This document shows positions 1 through 7,850 of a stretch of DNA of 64,000 nucleotides, piece after piece. This DNA comes from G016756615 sp050958605 (lineage in GTDB: Bacteria > Pseudomonadota > Alphaproteobacteria > Rhizobiales > Rhizobiaceae), in NCBI RefSeq assembly GCF_050958605.1, contig NZ_JBJHDO010000001.1, forward strand, positions 372,001 to 436,000, given 5' to 3'. The position numbers were made by a program, and so were the translations under genes. A model generated the notes under the pieces. That model worked only from the letters and a program-made list of their open reading frames with translations, was not told the DNA's origin and did not search any database. Numbering within the stretch: the stretch's first letter is position 1; the number at the start of each line of letters is the position of its first letter.

Positions 1-555
1 GGATTCGAAAACGATAAGCTTGGCCCGCTCGCGACCGGCGGTCTGGAGCAGGCTTTCCAGATGCGCCACATTGTTGTGCCGAAAAATCTTCTTTTCCGCT
101 CCGGAGCGCCGCACGCCCTCGATCATGGAGGCGTGATTGAGTTCGTCGGAAAGGATCAGGCAATTAGGCAGAAGGCGGGCAATTGTCGAGATCGCCGCTT
201 CGTTCGATACGAAACCCGACGTGAAGACGAGAGCGGCTTCCTTGCCGTGAAGATCCGCGAGCTCCAGCTCCAGCTCGACGAGCGGATGATTGGTTCCGGA
301 AATGTTGCGCGTTCCGCCGGCCCCCGAACCCATGCGCGCAGCCGCCTGCTGCTGCGCGGCGATCACGTCGGGATGCTGGCCCATGCCCAGATAGTCGTTG
401 GAGCACCAGACGGTGATTTCCTTGGCCTCTCCATTGGAGCGCCAGATGGCGCGCGGGAACGCGCCTACGATGCGTTCGAGATCGGCAAAAACCCGGTAGC
501 GGCGCTCAGCATGGATCTGGTCGATCGCCTCTTCGAAGAAACGCTGATAGTTCAT
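1..555 (-). CDS. hemA: 5-aminolevulinate synthase (5' part; gene runs off the window)
   Basis: Condenses glycine and succinyl-CoA to 5-aminolevulinate, the first step of heme synthesis in alphaproteobacteria, using PLP. The 185 codons present start MNYQRFFEEAIDQIHAERRY and continue with NDYLGMGQHPDVIAA, the GAGGTRNISGTNHPLVELE glycine loop and SDELNHASMIEG, all typical of the N-terminal half of this PLP family. The PLP lysine lies beyond the window edge, so completeness cannot be judged. The ATG at 553-555 matches the usual N-terminus of rhizobial HemA. The promoter region shared with the divergent gene at 771 holds a perfect FNR-type box, which suggests oxygen control of heme synthesis (inference). 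The related enzyme 2-amino-3-ketobutyrate CoA ligase is less likely, because the N-terminal sequence is HemA-like. Confidence 0.95.
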   Translation of the reverse strand, partial: MNYQRFFEEAIDQIHAERRYRVFADLERIVGAFPRAIWRSNGEAKEITVWCSNDYLGMGQHPDVIAAQQQAAARMGSGAGGTRNISGTNHPLVELELELADLHGKEAALVFTSGFVSNEAAISTIARLLPNCLILSDELNHASMIEGVRRSGAEKKIFRHNNVAHLESLLQTAGRERAKLIVFES

Positions 556-677
556 GATGCCTTTCCGATGATGTGCGGATCATAATCGCTGGGCCGGAAC
601 GCGTCCATTATGCCAAAGGGGGGCAAAATGCCACGTCGGTCCCTACCGGAAACGACCAGTGATCGATGCCTATTCCC

Positions 678-691
678 TTGATTTCGATCAA
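678..691. promoter_or_regulatory. FNR/FixK-type anaerobox
   Basis: TTGATTTCGATCAA is an exact match to the FNR-family consensus TTGAT-N4-ATCAA. It lies 122 bp upstream of the hemA start (minus strand) and 79 bp upstream of the ATG at 771 (plus strand), so it could serve either gene. FNR/FnrL/FixK control of hemA is known in several alphaproteobacteria. Binding here is inferred from sequence alone. Confidence 0.65.
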
Positions 692-770
692 AAAGCCCAT
701 CTCCGTTTCCGGAACGAATTGTCGCGGTGGCGCGTTGACTGCGCGACGCCCAGTAATGCGAGGATGTGCG

Positions 771-1112
771 ATGTCCCCTTTTTCCGGAAAACGCCACGAG
801 ATCGAAGACGACCTGCGCGAGCAGATTGCCGAATTGCGGGACGAGGTCTCGGCCCTGACAAGGAAGCTCTCCCGGCGCGGCGCGGCCACCTATGAGGGAT
901 CACGCGACATTGCGAGCGACTTCTATGACGAGATGACGCGAAGGCTTCGCGACGCCATGCCGACGCTTCGCAAGCGCGCGGGTGTCATTGAGCAATCGGC
1001 GCGCGACAATCCGGCCCTGGCGGCAGCGGTCGGCCTAGCGGTAATCGGGCTGGCGATCAGCTTCTTTGCAGTCAAACGGCACGTGCCGGACATATCTCCT
1101 TTCGAAGAATGA
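771..1112 (+). CDS. Small membrane-anchored DUF883/ElaB-like protein
   Basis: A 113-residue protein with a charged helical N-terminal part (roughly residues 8-35, HEIEDDLREQIAELRDEVSAL, likely coiled coil), a second amphipathic stretch, and one C-terminal membrane helix (about residues 85-105, NPALAAAVGLAVIGLAISFF) followed by a short tail. This layout resembles the ElaB/YqjD/DUF883 family of tail-anchored proteins, some of which bind ribosomes in stationary phase; that role is not shown here. The ATG at 771 was chosen because it opens the conserved-looking coiled coil; an in-frame ATG at 756 and an open frame back to 666 exist. The gene diverges from hemA, with an FNR-type box in the shared spacer. 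Confidence 0.6.
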   Translation: MSPFSGKRHEIEDDLREQIAELRDEVSALTRKLSRRGAATYEGSRDIASDFYDEMTRRLRDAMPTLRKRAGVIEQSARDNPALAAAVGLAVIGLAISFFAVKRHVPDISPFEE

Positions 1113-1129
1113 TCGCAGCTCCCGCGCGT

Positions 1130-1456
1130 TCAAGAGCCAGAAGATCGCCTCCGTCTCCAGTGCTTAAGGCCATTGGCCCGCTCCCGCCGCCGATATTGCG
1201 GGTCAACCTCGTATTGCGCCCTGAACCGCGTCCTGCCGGCGCCGTAGTCGAGGGTCTTGATGATCGTCGCTTTCCAGGGACCGATCCCAAGTTCGTATTC
1301 TTCGAAATAACAACTCGATCCGCCGCCTGACGCCCGATCGGAGATGAAACCACGTGCGGACCGGCGCGAGAGACGAACTCGTCCGGTCTGGGTGGCGGTG
1401 GTTGCCTCTTCCTTCAACGAATTCCGCTTGTCCGCGGTCATGCTGCTGTCGGTCAT
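1130..1456 (-). CDS. Hypothetical protein
   Basis: A 108-residue frame starting MTDSSMTADKRNSLKEEA. The first 45 residues are polar and probably disordered; the centre (CYFEEYELGIGPWKATIIKT, then LDYGAGRTRFRAQYEVDPQYR) looks folded; the end is arginine-rich. I do not recognise a family. Support for coding is a GGGGA motif 8-9 nt before the ATG, the balanced composition of the central part, and convergence with the gene ending at 1112. Overlapping frames on the other strand have poorer composition. The open frame extends upstream to 1531, but the extension lacks a good ribosome site. Confidence 0.45.
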   Translation of the reverse strand: MTDSSMTADKRNSLKEEATTATQTGRVRLSRRSARGFISDRASGGGSSCYFEEYELGIGPWKATIIKTLDYGAGRTRFRAQYEVDPQYRRRERANGLKHWRRRRSSGS

Positions 1457-2069
1457 GGTGGCATCCCCGGTATTATGGCGGCAGGTTATTGGCGCACCCC
1501 GACCTGCCTTACCCATTTTGGCTCTTTCCAATTGTGCCTCACACCGGGAGTTTGCGCCTCACCCGTTTGGGTTACGTGGCGACAAATGCGCGCCGACCGG
1601 TGGAAGATTGGAGTGAAAGGGGACGGAAACACGTGGGAGGCCGTGTTCCGTCCCCCGCGCCCGGTAGCGCCGACCGCCCCTGGAGCCGGCACGAGTGGGC
1701 TGCTGTCCGAAGTGCATCCATCGAACACATGAACGCCCGGCCAAGGTTTCCGCTTGGCGGCAATGTGAGCTAGGTTCCGGCTAATTTACGGGCCAGTTGC
1801 CAGTCAGCCGGGGGGGTGCAGCGTCGGCGCAGAGCGCAGCGATTGCGCTCCGGCTCGGGACGCCCGCGCAGCATGGAGGCGTGCCGGAAACATCTCGTGC
1901 GTGGCGGCAGCGGCTCCGCAGCTGCGGCTGGATTGTACTGCATGCAGTCCATGGCGACCTCCGTCTCCTTGTCTACGAGACGCAGCATCTTCCATGCGCG
2001 TGAAGCCCGCGTGAAACCCTCGTGATGAAGGACCGCCGCCTGCCGATTGGCGCAATTATAGCTTCGCGC
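1457..2069. other. Mostly gene-free stretch
   Basis: About 610 bp between the hypothetical gene at 1130-1456 and the peptidase gene. I see no RNA gene, repeat or conserved frame, apart from the doubtful small frame at 1770-1952. It presumably carries the promoter for the gene at 1130-1456. Confidence 0.5.
1770..1952 (-). CDS. Doubtful small Arg/Cys-rich ORF
   Basis: A 60-residue frame (MDCMQYNPAAAAEPLPPRTR...) preceded by a strong GGAGG five nucleotides before its ATG at 1950-1952. It is rich in arginine (13 or so) with four cysteines, and matches nothing I recognise. The ribosome site is the only positive evidence; chance frames of this composition are common in GC-rich DNA, so this is listed as a possibility only. 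Confidence 0.2.
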   Translation of the reverse strand: MDCMQYNPAAAAEPLPPRTRCFRHASMLRGRPEPERNRCALRRRCTPPADWQLARKLAGT

Positions 2070-3290
2070 TCATTTCCGAATGGGTGAGATGCCGCAGAGA
2101 CGGGCAGTGATCCGAAAGGCGTTCTCCAGCTGTCGCGTGTCGACCAACTCGGCGCGGTCGGCCGAAGTCAGGACGTGACGAAGATTGCTCGACATGTCGT
2201 CGAAACCCGCGATCAGGCGCATGGCGGGTATGCCGGCCGAGGCGAAGTTGAAATGATCCGAATTGCGCACCAGTGGTTCATGGATACCGATGTCCAGTCC
2301 TGTCGCGGCCGCGGCATCTTCCACGAGCTCGCGCAGGTCGTCGTAGCCGCTGATCATGGCCGTCAGCTTGTCGTCGCCGGCGATGCTGTCGAGATTCACG
2401 ACCAGCGCCATGCGCCGGCGGTCATCCGCGCTCATAGCGTCGACATAGGCTTTGGAGGCGAGCAGGCCCCACTCCTCGATGGAAAAAAAGAGCACCCGAA
2501 GCCCGTACCCTTTTGGTGCACTACGCGCTGCGGCGGCCGCGATCTCCAGTGCGACTGCGCAGCCCGATGCATTGTCGATGGCGCTTTCCGCGGGAGCGTG
2601 ACCATCGACATGAGCGGACACGACGAACTCCCGCTGACCGGGAGCGGCGGGCAGTGACCAGTCGAGCGTGAGGGCCGTAGCCGGCCTGGTCTCGGCGTCG
2701 ATCATCAGCCGAACCTTCGCATTGGATTTGGCTGCCATCCGCAACGCCTCGCCGGTTTCCCGGCTGACACCCATCGATGGCATCGAATGCTGTTCGCCGA
2801 AACTGGTGCCGCCGGAAACGAGTCCGCTGTCGGGCCATGGGTTGGCGATCACGAAGGCGCCTGCGCCAAGCCGGACCGCCTGGTCGAACTTCCGCGAACG
2901 ATGTACGTGGCCGGCTCCGAACATGTATTCATGCGTGACCAGCACGGCGCGATCCGCGATCTCCGCTCCGAGACGAGCGATATCGTCGGGCGTGCCTCGA
3001 CCTGCATCGACCACGCCGATTTCGATTACGCCATCCGTGGCGGCCGAACCGGGCAGCGCCTGGACAATATGCCGAACGCCATCGATCTCGAGCCACGCTT
3101 CTCGGCACGTCCAGCCCTGGTAGGGGACGGTGTGCCGGACAAGCTCGCCTTGGTCGAGCGCCGCTAGCGCCGCCTCGATGTAGGCGATGGCTTTTTCCTC
3201 ACCAGGTGTTCCCGAAAGCCGCCCGCCGAAGCTGCAGAGCGTGTCGAAATGGTGGCGAAGGCAGGAAAGATCAGGCATTGGTCTCGTCAT
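2070..3290 (-). CDS. M28-family zinc peptidase with PA-like insert
   Basis: A 406-residue M28 aminopeptidase-type protein. The metal-ligand pattern of the family can be followed: SAHVDGH (H227, D229), AIDNASGC (bridging Asp), FSIEEWG (catalytic Glu pair), VNLDS (Asp) and a C-terminal His in NSDHFNF. Residues about 90-190 form a PA-like insertion. No signal peptide is visible, so it is probably cytoplasmic. The ATG (3288-3290) directly abuts the tctA stop codon (3291-3293) with no spacer, which implies co-transcription and translational coupling with the tctCBA transporter. The likely job is cleaving an imported peptide-like or N-acyl compound (inference from position). M28 also contains carboxypeptidases and glutaminyl cyclases, so the exact substrate is open. 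Confidence 0.85.
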   Translation of the reverse strand: MTRPMPDLSCLRHHFDTLCSFGGRLSGTPGEEKAIAYIEAALAALDQGELVRHTVPYQGWTCREAWLEIDGVRHIVQALPGSAATDGVIEIGVVDAGRGTPDDIARLGAEIADRAVLVTHEYMFGAGHVHRSRKFDQAVRLGAGAFVIANPWPDSGLVSGGTSFGEQHSMPSMGVSRETGEALRMAAKSNAKVRLMIDAETRPATALTLDWSLPAAPGQREFVVSAHVDGHAPAESAIDNASGCAVALEIAAAAARSAPKGYGLRVLFFSIEEWGLLASKAYVDAMSADDRRRMALVVNLDSIAGDDKLTAMISGYDDLRELVEDAAAATGLDIGIHEPLVRNSDHFNFASAGIPAMRLIAGFDDMSSNLRHVLTSADRAELVDTRQLENAFRITARLCGISPIRK

Positions 3291-4787
3291 TCATGTGGAT
3301 TTCGAAAAGGTCTTGCGCCTCGCCAGCCTGCGGATGGACGGCGCCACCAGCAGGACGGCGGTGAGGGCAAAAAGCGAGAGGGGCAGAGGGTTCGTGAAAA
3401 GCGGCGACCAGTCGCCCGCCGTCATCTGCAGGCCGGAGCGCAGGCGGCTCTCGGCGATCGGCCCGAGGACGAAGGCGATCGCGAACGGGGCTAGAGGATA
3501 GCCGAGCCGTTCCATGACGACGCCCAATATGCCGAAGGCGACCATCACCCAGAGCGAGGCGGAGGTGCCTTCCATCGCATAGGCACCGACGACGCTTGCC
3601 ACCAGGATGACAGGCATCAGATAGGCGAGCCTGATTTTGGCGATGGCGCTGATCCAGCGCGACGTGCCGAGCACGATGACCGCCATGGCAATGGTCGCGA
3701 TGAGATAGGTGGCGATCAGCCCATAGGCGAGATCGCCACTGTTCACGAAAAGAAGCGGGCCGGGCTGGATCGAATGGATGATCAGCGCGGTGAGGAGCAA
3801 TATGTCGACCAGGCTGCCGGGTATGCCGAGTGCCAGCGTGGGGATGAGAGCTCCGCCCACGGCCGCGTTGTTGGCCGTCTCGGAGGCGACCACACCTTCT
3901 TCGGAGCCGTGGCCGAACTTGTTCTGCTCGCGCGAGAAGAGGCGCGCCACCGTATAGGATACGATGGAAGCGATGTTGGAGCCGATGCCCGGCAGAATGC
4001 CGATGGCAGTGCCGATCACCGAGCTGCGCAGGAAATTGCCGCCATGGAGCCTGAAATCCGACCAGCGGAATGCTGGCCCGCCGTCGCTCGCCATCTGGGA
4101 CTTCGGCGCGCGATCATGGGCTCCCGACGCGATGTCGGAAAGCACTGCCCCGAAAGCGAACATGCCGACAAAAAAGGGTAGCAGCGGAACGCCGGCATTG
4201 AGTTCGACGAGGCCGAAGGTCAATCTCGCCTGCGCCGAGGACGGGTCGATGCCGGGCAGTGCGCAGAGAAATCCAAGCGCGGCCGACAGCAGCCCCTTGA
4301 GCAGGGCTCCCTCGCTGAGCGTCACGATGAAGGCAAGCGCCAGCAGCACGAGTGCGAAATAGTCGAAAGGCGTGAAGCCTGTCGCCCAACGCGACAGGGG
4401 CTCCGCGAATGCGGCGAGCACGATCCAGGAAAGAATGCCGCCCACCAGGGAGGCAATGGCGGCCAGCGCAATGGCGCGTTGCGCCTTTCCTTGCTGCGCC
4501 ATCGGATAGCCGTCCAGCACCGTCATCAGGTTCGAGACCGTACCGGGAATGCGCAGCATGATCGCGGTGATCAGGCCGCCGGATACGCTGCCGACATAGA
4601 TGCCGACGATCAGCACCACCGAGTGAAATGGCTCCATGTAGAAGGTGACGGGCAGCAGCAATGCGATGAGCATCGCGCCGGTAAGGCCCGGGATAGCGCC
4701 CATGACGATGCCGACGGCTGTGCCGAGAATGGAGAGGAAAAGCGGCCAGGGGGCCAGCGCCTGCTGGAAGCCGTGCAAGAGATCCAT
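3291..4787 (-). CDS. tctA: Tripartite tricarboxylate transporter, large permease TctA
   Basis: A 498-residue, roughly 12-helix inner-membrane protein. The TctA signature is clear near the N-terminus (GTAVGIVMGAIPGLTGAMLI), with GIYVGSVSGGLITAIMLRIPGT after it and the second family motif ILPGIGSNIASIVSYTVAR near residue 270. It forms the transport channel of a TTT system together with TctB and the periplasmic receptor TctC, driven by the ion gradient. The length matches the family. The order tctC-tctB-tctA on the minus strand is standard; tctB ends 12 bp upstream. The immediately following M28 peptidase gene has no spacer. TTT systems carry citrate and many other carboxylates, so the substrate cannot be read from the sequence. 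Confidence 0.93.
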   Translation of the reverse strand: MDLLHGFQQALAPWPLFLSILGTAVGIVMGAIPGLTGAMLIALLLPVTFYMEPFHSVVLIVGIYVGSVSGGLITAIMLRIPGTVSNLMTVLDGYPMAQQGKAQRAIALAAIASLVGGILSWIVLAAFAEPLSRWATGFTPFDYFALVLLALAFIVTLSEGALLKGLLSAALGFLCALPGIDPSSAQARLTFGLVELNAGVPLLPFFVGMFAFGAVLSDIASGAHDRAPKSQMASDGGPAFRWSDFRLHGGNFLRSSVIGTAIGILPGIGSNIASIVSYTVARLFSREQNKFGHGSEEGVVASETANNAAVGGALIPTLALGIPGSLVDILLLTALIIHSIQPGPLLFVNSGDLAYGLIATYLIATIAMAVIVLGTSRWISAIAKIRLAYLMPVILVASVVGAYAMEGTSASLWVMVAFGILGVVMERLGYPLAPFAIAFVLGPIAESRLRSGLQMTAGDWSPLFTNPLPLSLFALTAVLLVAPSIRRLARRKTFSKST

Positions 4788-4799
4788 GACGAAGCGGCT

Positions 4800-5291
4800 C
4801 TAGAAGTGGGGGAGGGGAAGGTAAAAGACCCGCGTGAACAGCCATTCGCTGCCGGCGCCCGTGGCGAGGGCGATCGCGCCAATGAGCGGCAGCCGATGCC
4901 AGCGGTTTTCGGCGAGCACCAGCGTGCCTACGGCGACAAGCACGGCTGTCGAAACAGAGAAGGGCACGGACTGGCTGGTAATCGCGAACACATAGACCGT
5001 AGTGAGCGCGGTGATGATCGCCGTCTGCACGCCGTGTCGGAGGCTCATCTCCGGCGCGTCGCCGCGCGCGGAGGCGCCGCCGCGCATGTCTTTCACCAGC
5101 CGCACCAGGGCTCTCGCCATGACCAGCGCGGCCAGGGCGATGATGATCCAGGCCAGGGCCGAGGGGACGGCCGCGGAGCCCAGCGGATCAAAGGGGGCCG
5201 GTGGCACCTTCGCCAATTCGCCGAGTACGACCGCGCCTCCCGCCAGCAAGGCCGCGCAAAAAAGCATGTCGCCGATCAGCAGCCGTCGCAT
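4800..5291 (-). CDS. tctB: Tripartite tricarboxylate transporter, small permease TctB
   Basis: A 163-residue protein with four predicted membrane helices (about residues 5-27, 45-65, 90-110 and 117-150), the layout of TctB small permeases, which pair with TctA in the inner membrane. Sequence conservation in this subunit is low throughout the family, so the call rests largely on helix pattern, length and position between tctC and tctA. The start is well supported: CAGGAGGAAACC stands directly before the ATG at 5289-5291. It follows tctC by 19 bp. Confidence 0.85.
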   Translation of the reverse strand: MRRLLIGDMLFCAALLAGGAVVLGELAKVPPAPFDPLGSAAVPSALAWIIIALAALVMARALVRLVKDMRGGASARGDAPEMSLRHGVQTAIITALTTVYVFAITSQSVPFSVSTAVLVAVGTLVLAENRWHRLPLIGAIALATGAGSEWLFTRVFYLPLPHF

Positions 5292-5310
5292 GGTTTCCTC
5301 CTGGCGGCTG

Positions 5311-6288
5311 CTACTTACCCGTCTGTGAGCGTTCGGCGAGCGGTGCGATCGCGTCCCACTGCGCCTGCAGGAAGGGCTCGAGATCCGCTCCCCTGACGAA
5401 CAGCTCGGTGCCGCCGATGCCGGTCATGAATTCGCGCAATTCGCCGCTGCCATAGGCCTGTTGCAGCGCATCGGCCATGGCGTCGACAATGGCGTCCGGC
5501 GTCTCCTTGGGGGCGAACACGATATGCGGGGCGCAGATCGTTGCGTCGGAACCCGCCTCCTTCATGTTTTGGACTTCGGGCATGCCGGGGAAGGTCTCGG
5601 CGCCGAAATAGAGTATCGCCCTGAGATCGGCGTCGGCCCGCGGCTTGCCGTCCGGGCCGCGCGTATAGTTCATGGCATCGGCCGGCGAGGCGTACATGAG
5701 GTCGATCTGCTTGCCGAGCATGGCGGCGTAAGCGTCAGCCGATCCGCCGACCTGGACGGGGCGCACGTCGAAGCCGCCGAGCTCTGCCGATGCGAGCGCC
5801 ACGATATGGCTGAGCCCGCCGATGGTGACGCCGGCTATCAATTGCCGACCTTCAGCCCCTTTGGCTACTTCCGCGACTGTCGTCCAGCCGGTATCGGCGC
5901 GCGCGAGCATGACGAGACAAAGATTGGCCATTGCCGCGACGGGTTTCAGGTCCTTGTAACCGAACGCCTGCACGCCGGAGGCCTGCGCGGTCATGATGCC
6001 GGTTTCGTGGATCAGGAATTCGTAGCCGTCGGGTTTTGCGTCGATGACGCGTCGCGTGCCCACCGAGGAATGGCCGGCTATGTTCGTCACCACGACCGCT
6101 TCGCCCAGCGCCTTGGACAAGGCAGGCTCGAGCCGCCGCGCGACGATGTCGGTGATGCCGCCGGCCTTGAACGGCACGATGACCGTGACGGGCTTCGCCG
6201 GCCATTTTTCCTGTGCTGTCGCAGTTGCCGCCGCAAGCATCATGGCGCTCGCGACAGCGCCGGCGAGCAGCCTCGCAATTTTCTTCAT
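5311..6288 (-). CDS. tctC: Tripartite tricarboxylate transporter, periplasmic receptor TctC
   Basis: A 325-residue secreted substrate-binding protein of the Bug/TctC family. It has a typical signal peptide (MKKIARLLAGAVASAMMLAA, cleavage near ATATAQ), then the family opening KWPAKPVTVIVPFKAGGITD, whose loop contacts the carboxylate of ligands in this family. It captures substrate in the periplasm and delivers it to TctAB. Bacteria of this group often carry many paralogs with different ligands, so the substrate is unknown. It is the first gene of the operon and diverges from a LysR-type regulator at 6395; the 106-bp spacer holds repeated CATTTGAT elements. Confidence 0.92.
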   Translation of the reverse strand: MKKIARLLAGAVASAMMLAAATATAQEKWPAKPVTVIVPFKAGGITDIVARRLEPALSKALGEAVVVTNIAGHSSVGTRRVIDAKPDGYEFLIHETGIMTAQASGVQAFGYKDLKPVAAMANLCLVMLARADTGWTTVAEVAKGAEGRQLIAGVTIGGLSHIVALASAELGGFDVRPVQVGGSADAYAAMLGKQIDLMYASPADAMNYTRGPDGKPRADADLRAILYFGAETFPGMPEVQNMKEAGSDATICAPHIVFAPKETPDAIVDAMADALQQAYGSGELREFMTGIGGTELFVRGADLEPFLQAQWDAIAPLAERSQTGK

Positions 6289-6338
6289 TTTCTTTCGCCC
6301 TCCGAGACAGATTTGGTCGGCTGACCTTGACCGCGAAA

Positions 6339-6376
6339 CATTTGATGACGCAAATGAATTTAACGACGCATTTGAT
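6339..6376. promoter_or_regulatory. Candidate LysR operator between tctC and the regulator gene
   Basis: The divergent spacer contains CATTTGAT at 6339-6346 and again at 6369-6376, exactly 30 bp apart (close to three helical turns). The first copy is part of an inverted repeat ATTTG-N6-CAAAT (6340-6344 and 6351-6355). LysR-type regulators usually bind such paired dyads in the promoter of a divergent target. The motif was found by eye and its use is inferred. Confidence 0.4.
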
Positions 6377-6394
6377 TACCTTGGGTTATAGCCG

Positions 6395-7300
6395 ATGTCC
6401 TTCTTCAGGCAGATGGAAGTCTTTCGGGCCGCGATGATGTCGCCGAACCTGACTGCAGCTGCGGAGCGGCTGCTGATCACGCAGCCTGCGGTAACAAAGC
6501 AAATTCAAGCACTTGAGGAGCAGATCGGTATCAACCTATTCTTGCGCGACGGCGCCCGCCTCAAGCCCACCAGCGCGGCGCGCGCCCTCTTCGCCCAATC
6601 TGAGCGCGCATTCGCGAGCATGAGCACGCTAGAACGTTTCGCGGCGGAACTGATCAGGAGTACGCCCCAGCATTTGCGAATTTGCGTCATGCCGATGATG
6701 TCGAGGCTATGGCTGCCGGACCGGCTCATCCAGCTTTTCAGGGCCTATCCCGACCTGCATCTTTCCGTCAGCACCGCGCCTTCGTTGCAGATCCTGGATC
6801 TGCTGGAGACCGACCAGATCGACATAGGGATCGCGCTGCCGATCCGGCTGGTAGGCCTTACCCAATCGGATGAGTTGCTGGCATGTCGGGCGGTTTGCAT
6901 CCTGCCGCATGGCCATCGCCTCTCTTTTCTCGAAACAGTCGGGCCGGAAGACCTCGCGGGAGAAGATTTTCTGCTGCTCGGGCCGGTCGCCGCGACGCGT
7001 CGTGATATTCTGGAATCGTTCGCCGAGCGTAACATCAAGCCCAAGGTGAAGGCCGAGATCGACGTGGCGGAACTTGCCGTGACGCTTGTCGCCAACGGCG
7101 CCGGCATCGCGGTGATCGACGATCTTACGGCTGAAGCGCACAAGGCTTCTGGGGCGGCGATCGACATTCGCCCCTTCGCGCCGCGCATCGACATAGCGGT
7201 GAACATTTACCGAACCCGCTCGAGCGCCGCTATGCCGCTCGCTGCCGAGGTCTATGAGCGGCTTTGTTCCGGTTCTAACCCCCAGTCTGAAACGGCCTGA
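6395..7300 (+). CDS. LysR-family transcriptional regulator
   Basis: A 301-residue LysR-type regulator. Residues 1-60 form the winged helix-turn-helix (PNLTAAAERLLITQPAVTKQIQALE as recognition region), followed by a linker helix and a two-lobed co-inducer domain from about residue 90. It diverges from the tctCBA-peptidase operon, the classic arrangement for a LysR regulator controlling its neighbour in response to the transported compound; here that role is inferred. The ATG at 6395 starts the usual MSFFRQMEVFRAAM opening, which puts the helix-turn-helix at the normal distance from the N-terminus. Confidence 0.9.
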   Translation: MSFFRQMEVFRAAMMSPNLTAAAERLLITQPAVTKQIQALEEQIGINLFLRDGARLKPTSAARALFAQSERAFASMSTLERFAAELIRSTPQHLRICVMPMMSRLWLPDRLIQLFRAYPDLHLSVSTAPSLQILDLLETDQIDIGIALPIRLVGLTQSDELLACRAVCILPHGHRLSFLETVGPEDLAGEDFLLLGPVAATRRDILESFAERNIKPKVKAEIDVAELAVTLVANGAGIAVIDDLTAEAHKASGAAIDIRPFAPRIDIAVNIYRTRSSAAMPLAAEVYERLCSGSNPQSETA

Positions 7301-7441
7301 TACAGGGATGCGGTTTGGAGCCCGTGACTGGAACGCTGCGGGACCTTGAGAGTGGTTAACCCATCCGTCGCAAGCCGATTGACGCCACCTCGGCCAAAGC
7401 GCATCTTCTGCCTGCACAACACCGTGCCTGCCGGAGATCGA

Positions 7442-7582
7442 ATGATGTGGAAGTTTGCCGTTCTTATGGTTGTTGCGCTGGCGGGATGTCAGTCGTCGAG
7501 CAGCAACGCCATCGATTTCCAGCCGGGCATGACGCCTCAGCTGGCCACCACCGGCGGCAACGCCTACATGCCCCCGCTTTGA
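7442..7582 (+). CDS. Small lipoprotein, 46 aa
   Basis: MMWKFAVLMVVALAGC ends in a lipobox (L-A-G-C), so this is most likely lipidated on Cys16 and anchored in a membrane. The mature part is only about 31 residues, polar, with SSSSNAIDFQPGMTPQ. GGAG at 7433-7436 is suitably placed for either of two adjacent ATGs (7442 or 7445). An open frame extends upstream to 7346 but would bury the signal peptide. I do not recognise the family; such short lipoproteins are common in rhizobia. A stem-loop follows at 7593-7620. Confidence 0.6.
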   Translation: MMWKFAVLMVVALAGCQSSSSNAIDFQPGMTPQLATTGGNAYMPPL

Positions 7583-7592
7583 CGGAGCAACG

Positions 7593-7620
7593 TGCCGAAG
7601 ATTAGATAAGGTTTTCGGCA
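7593..7620. terminator. Possible stem-loop after the small lipoprotein
   Basis: TGCCGAA (7593-7599) pairs with TTCGGCA (7614-7620) around a 14-nt loop, 10 bp after the lipoprotein stop. There is no T-run, so termination is only a possibility. Confidence 0.3.
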
Positions 7621-7850
7621 GGCAACGCTTCGACAGCAAAACCTGCGCAACGGACCGATTCCCAAGATCCTGTCCGATGCGCAGTTGTATTCTTCTCATT
7701 GGAGTTAACGCCATCGTCATAGCAGCGGGAACGAGGGAGCAGCCCGGCGAAAGCCGGTATCTGGCGCGTACAGACGATTTGCGCCCCGTCCATGCGGCGG
7801 GTCGTTGTCGATGATTTGATGCCGGCCGGCAGTATGCCACGCAAGCGGTA

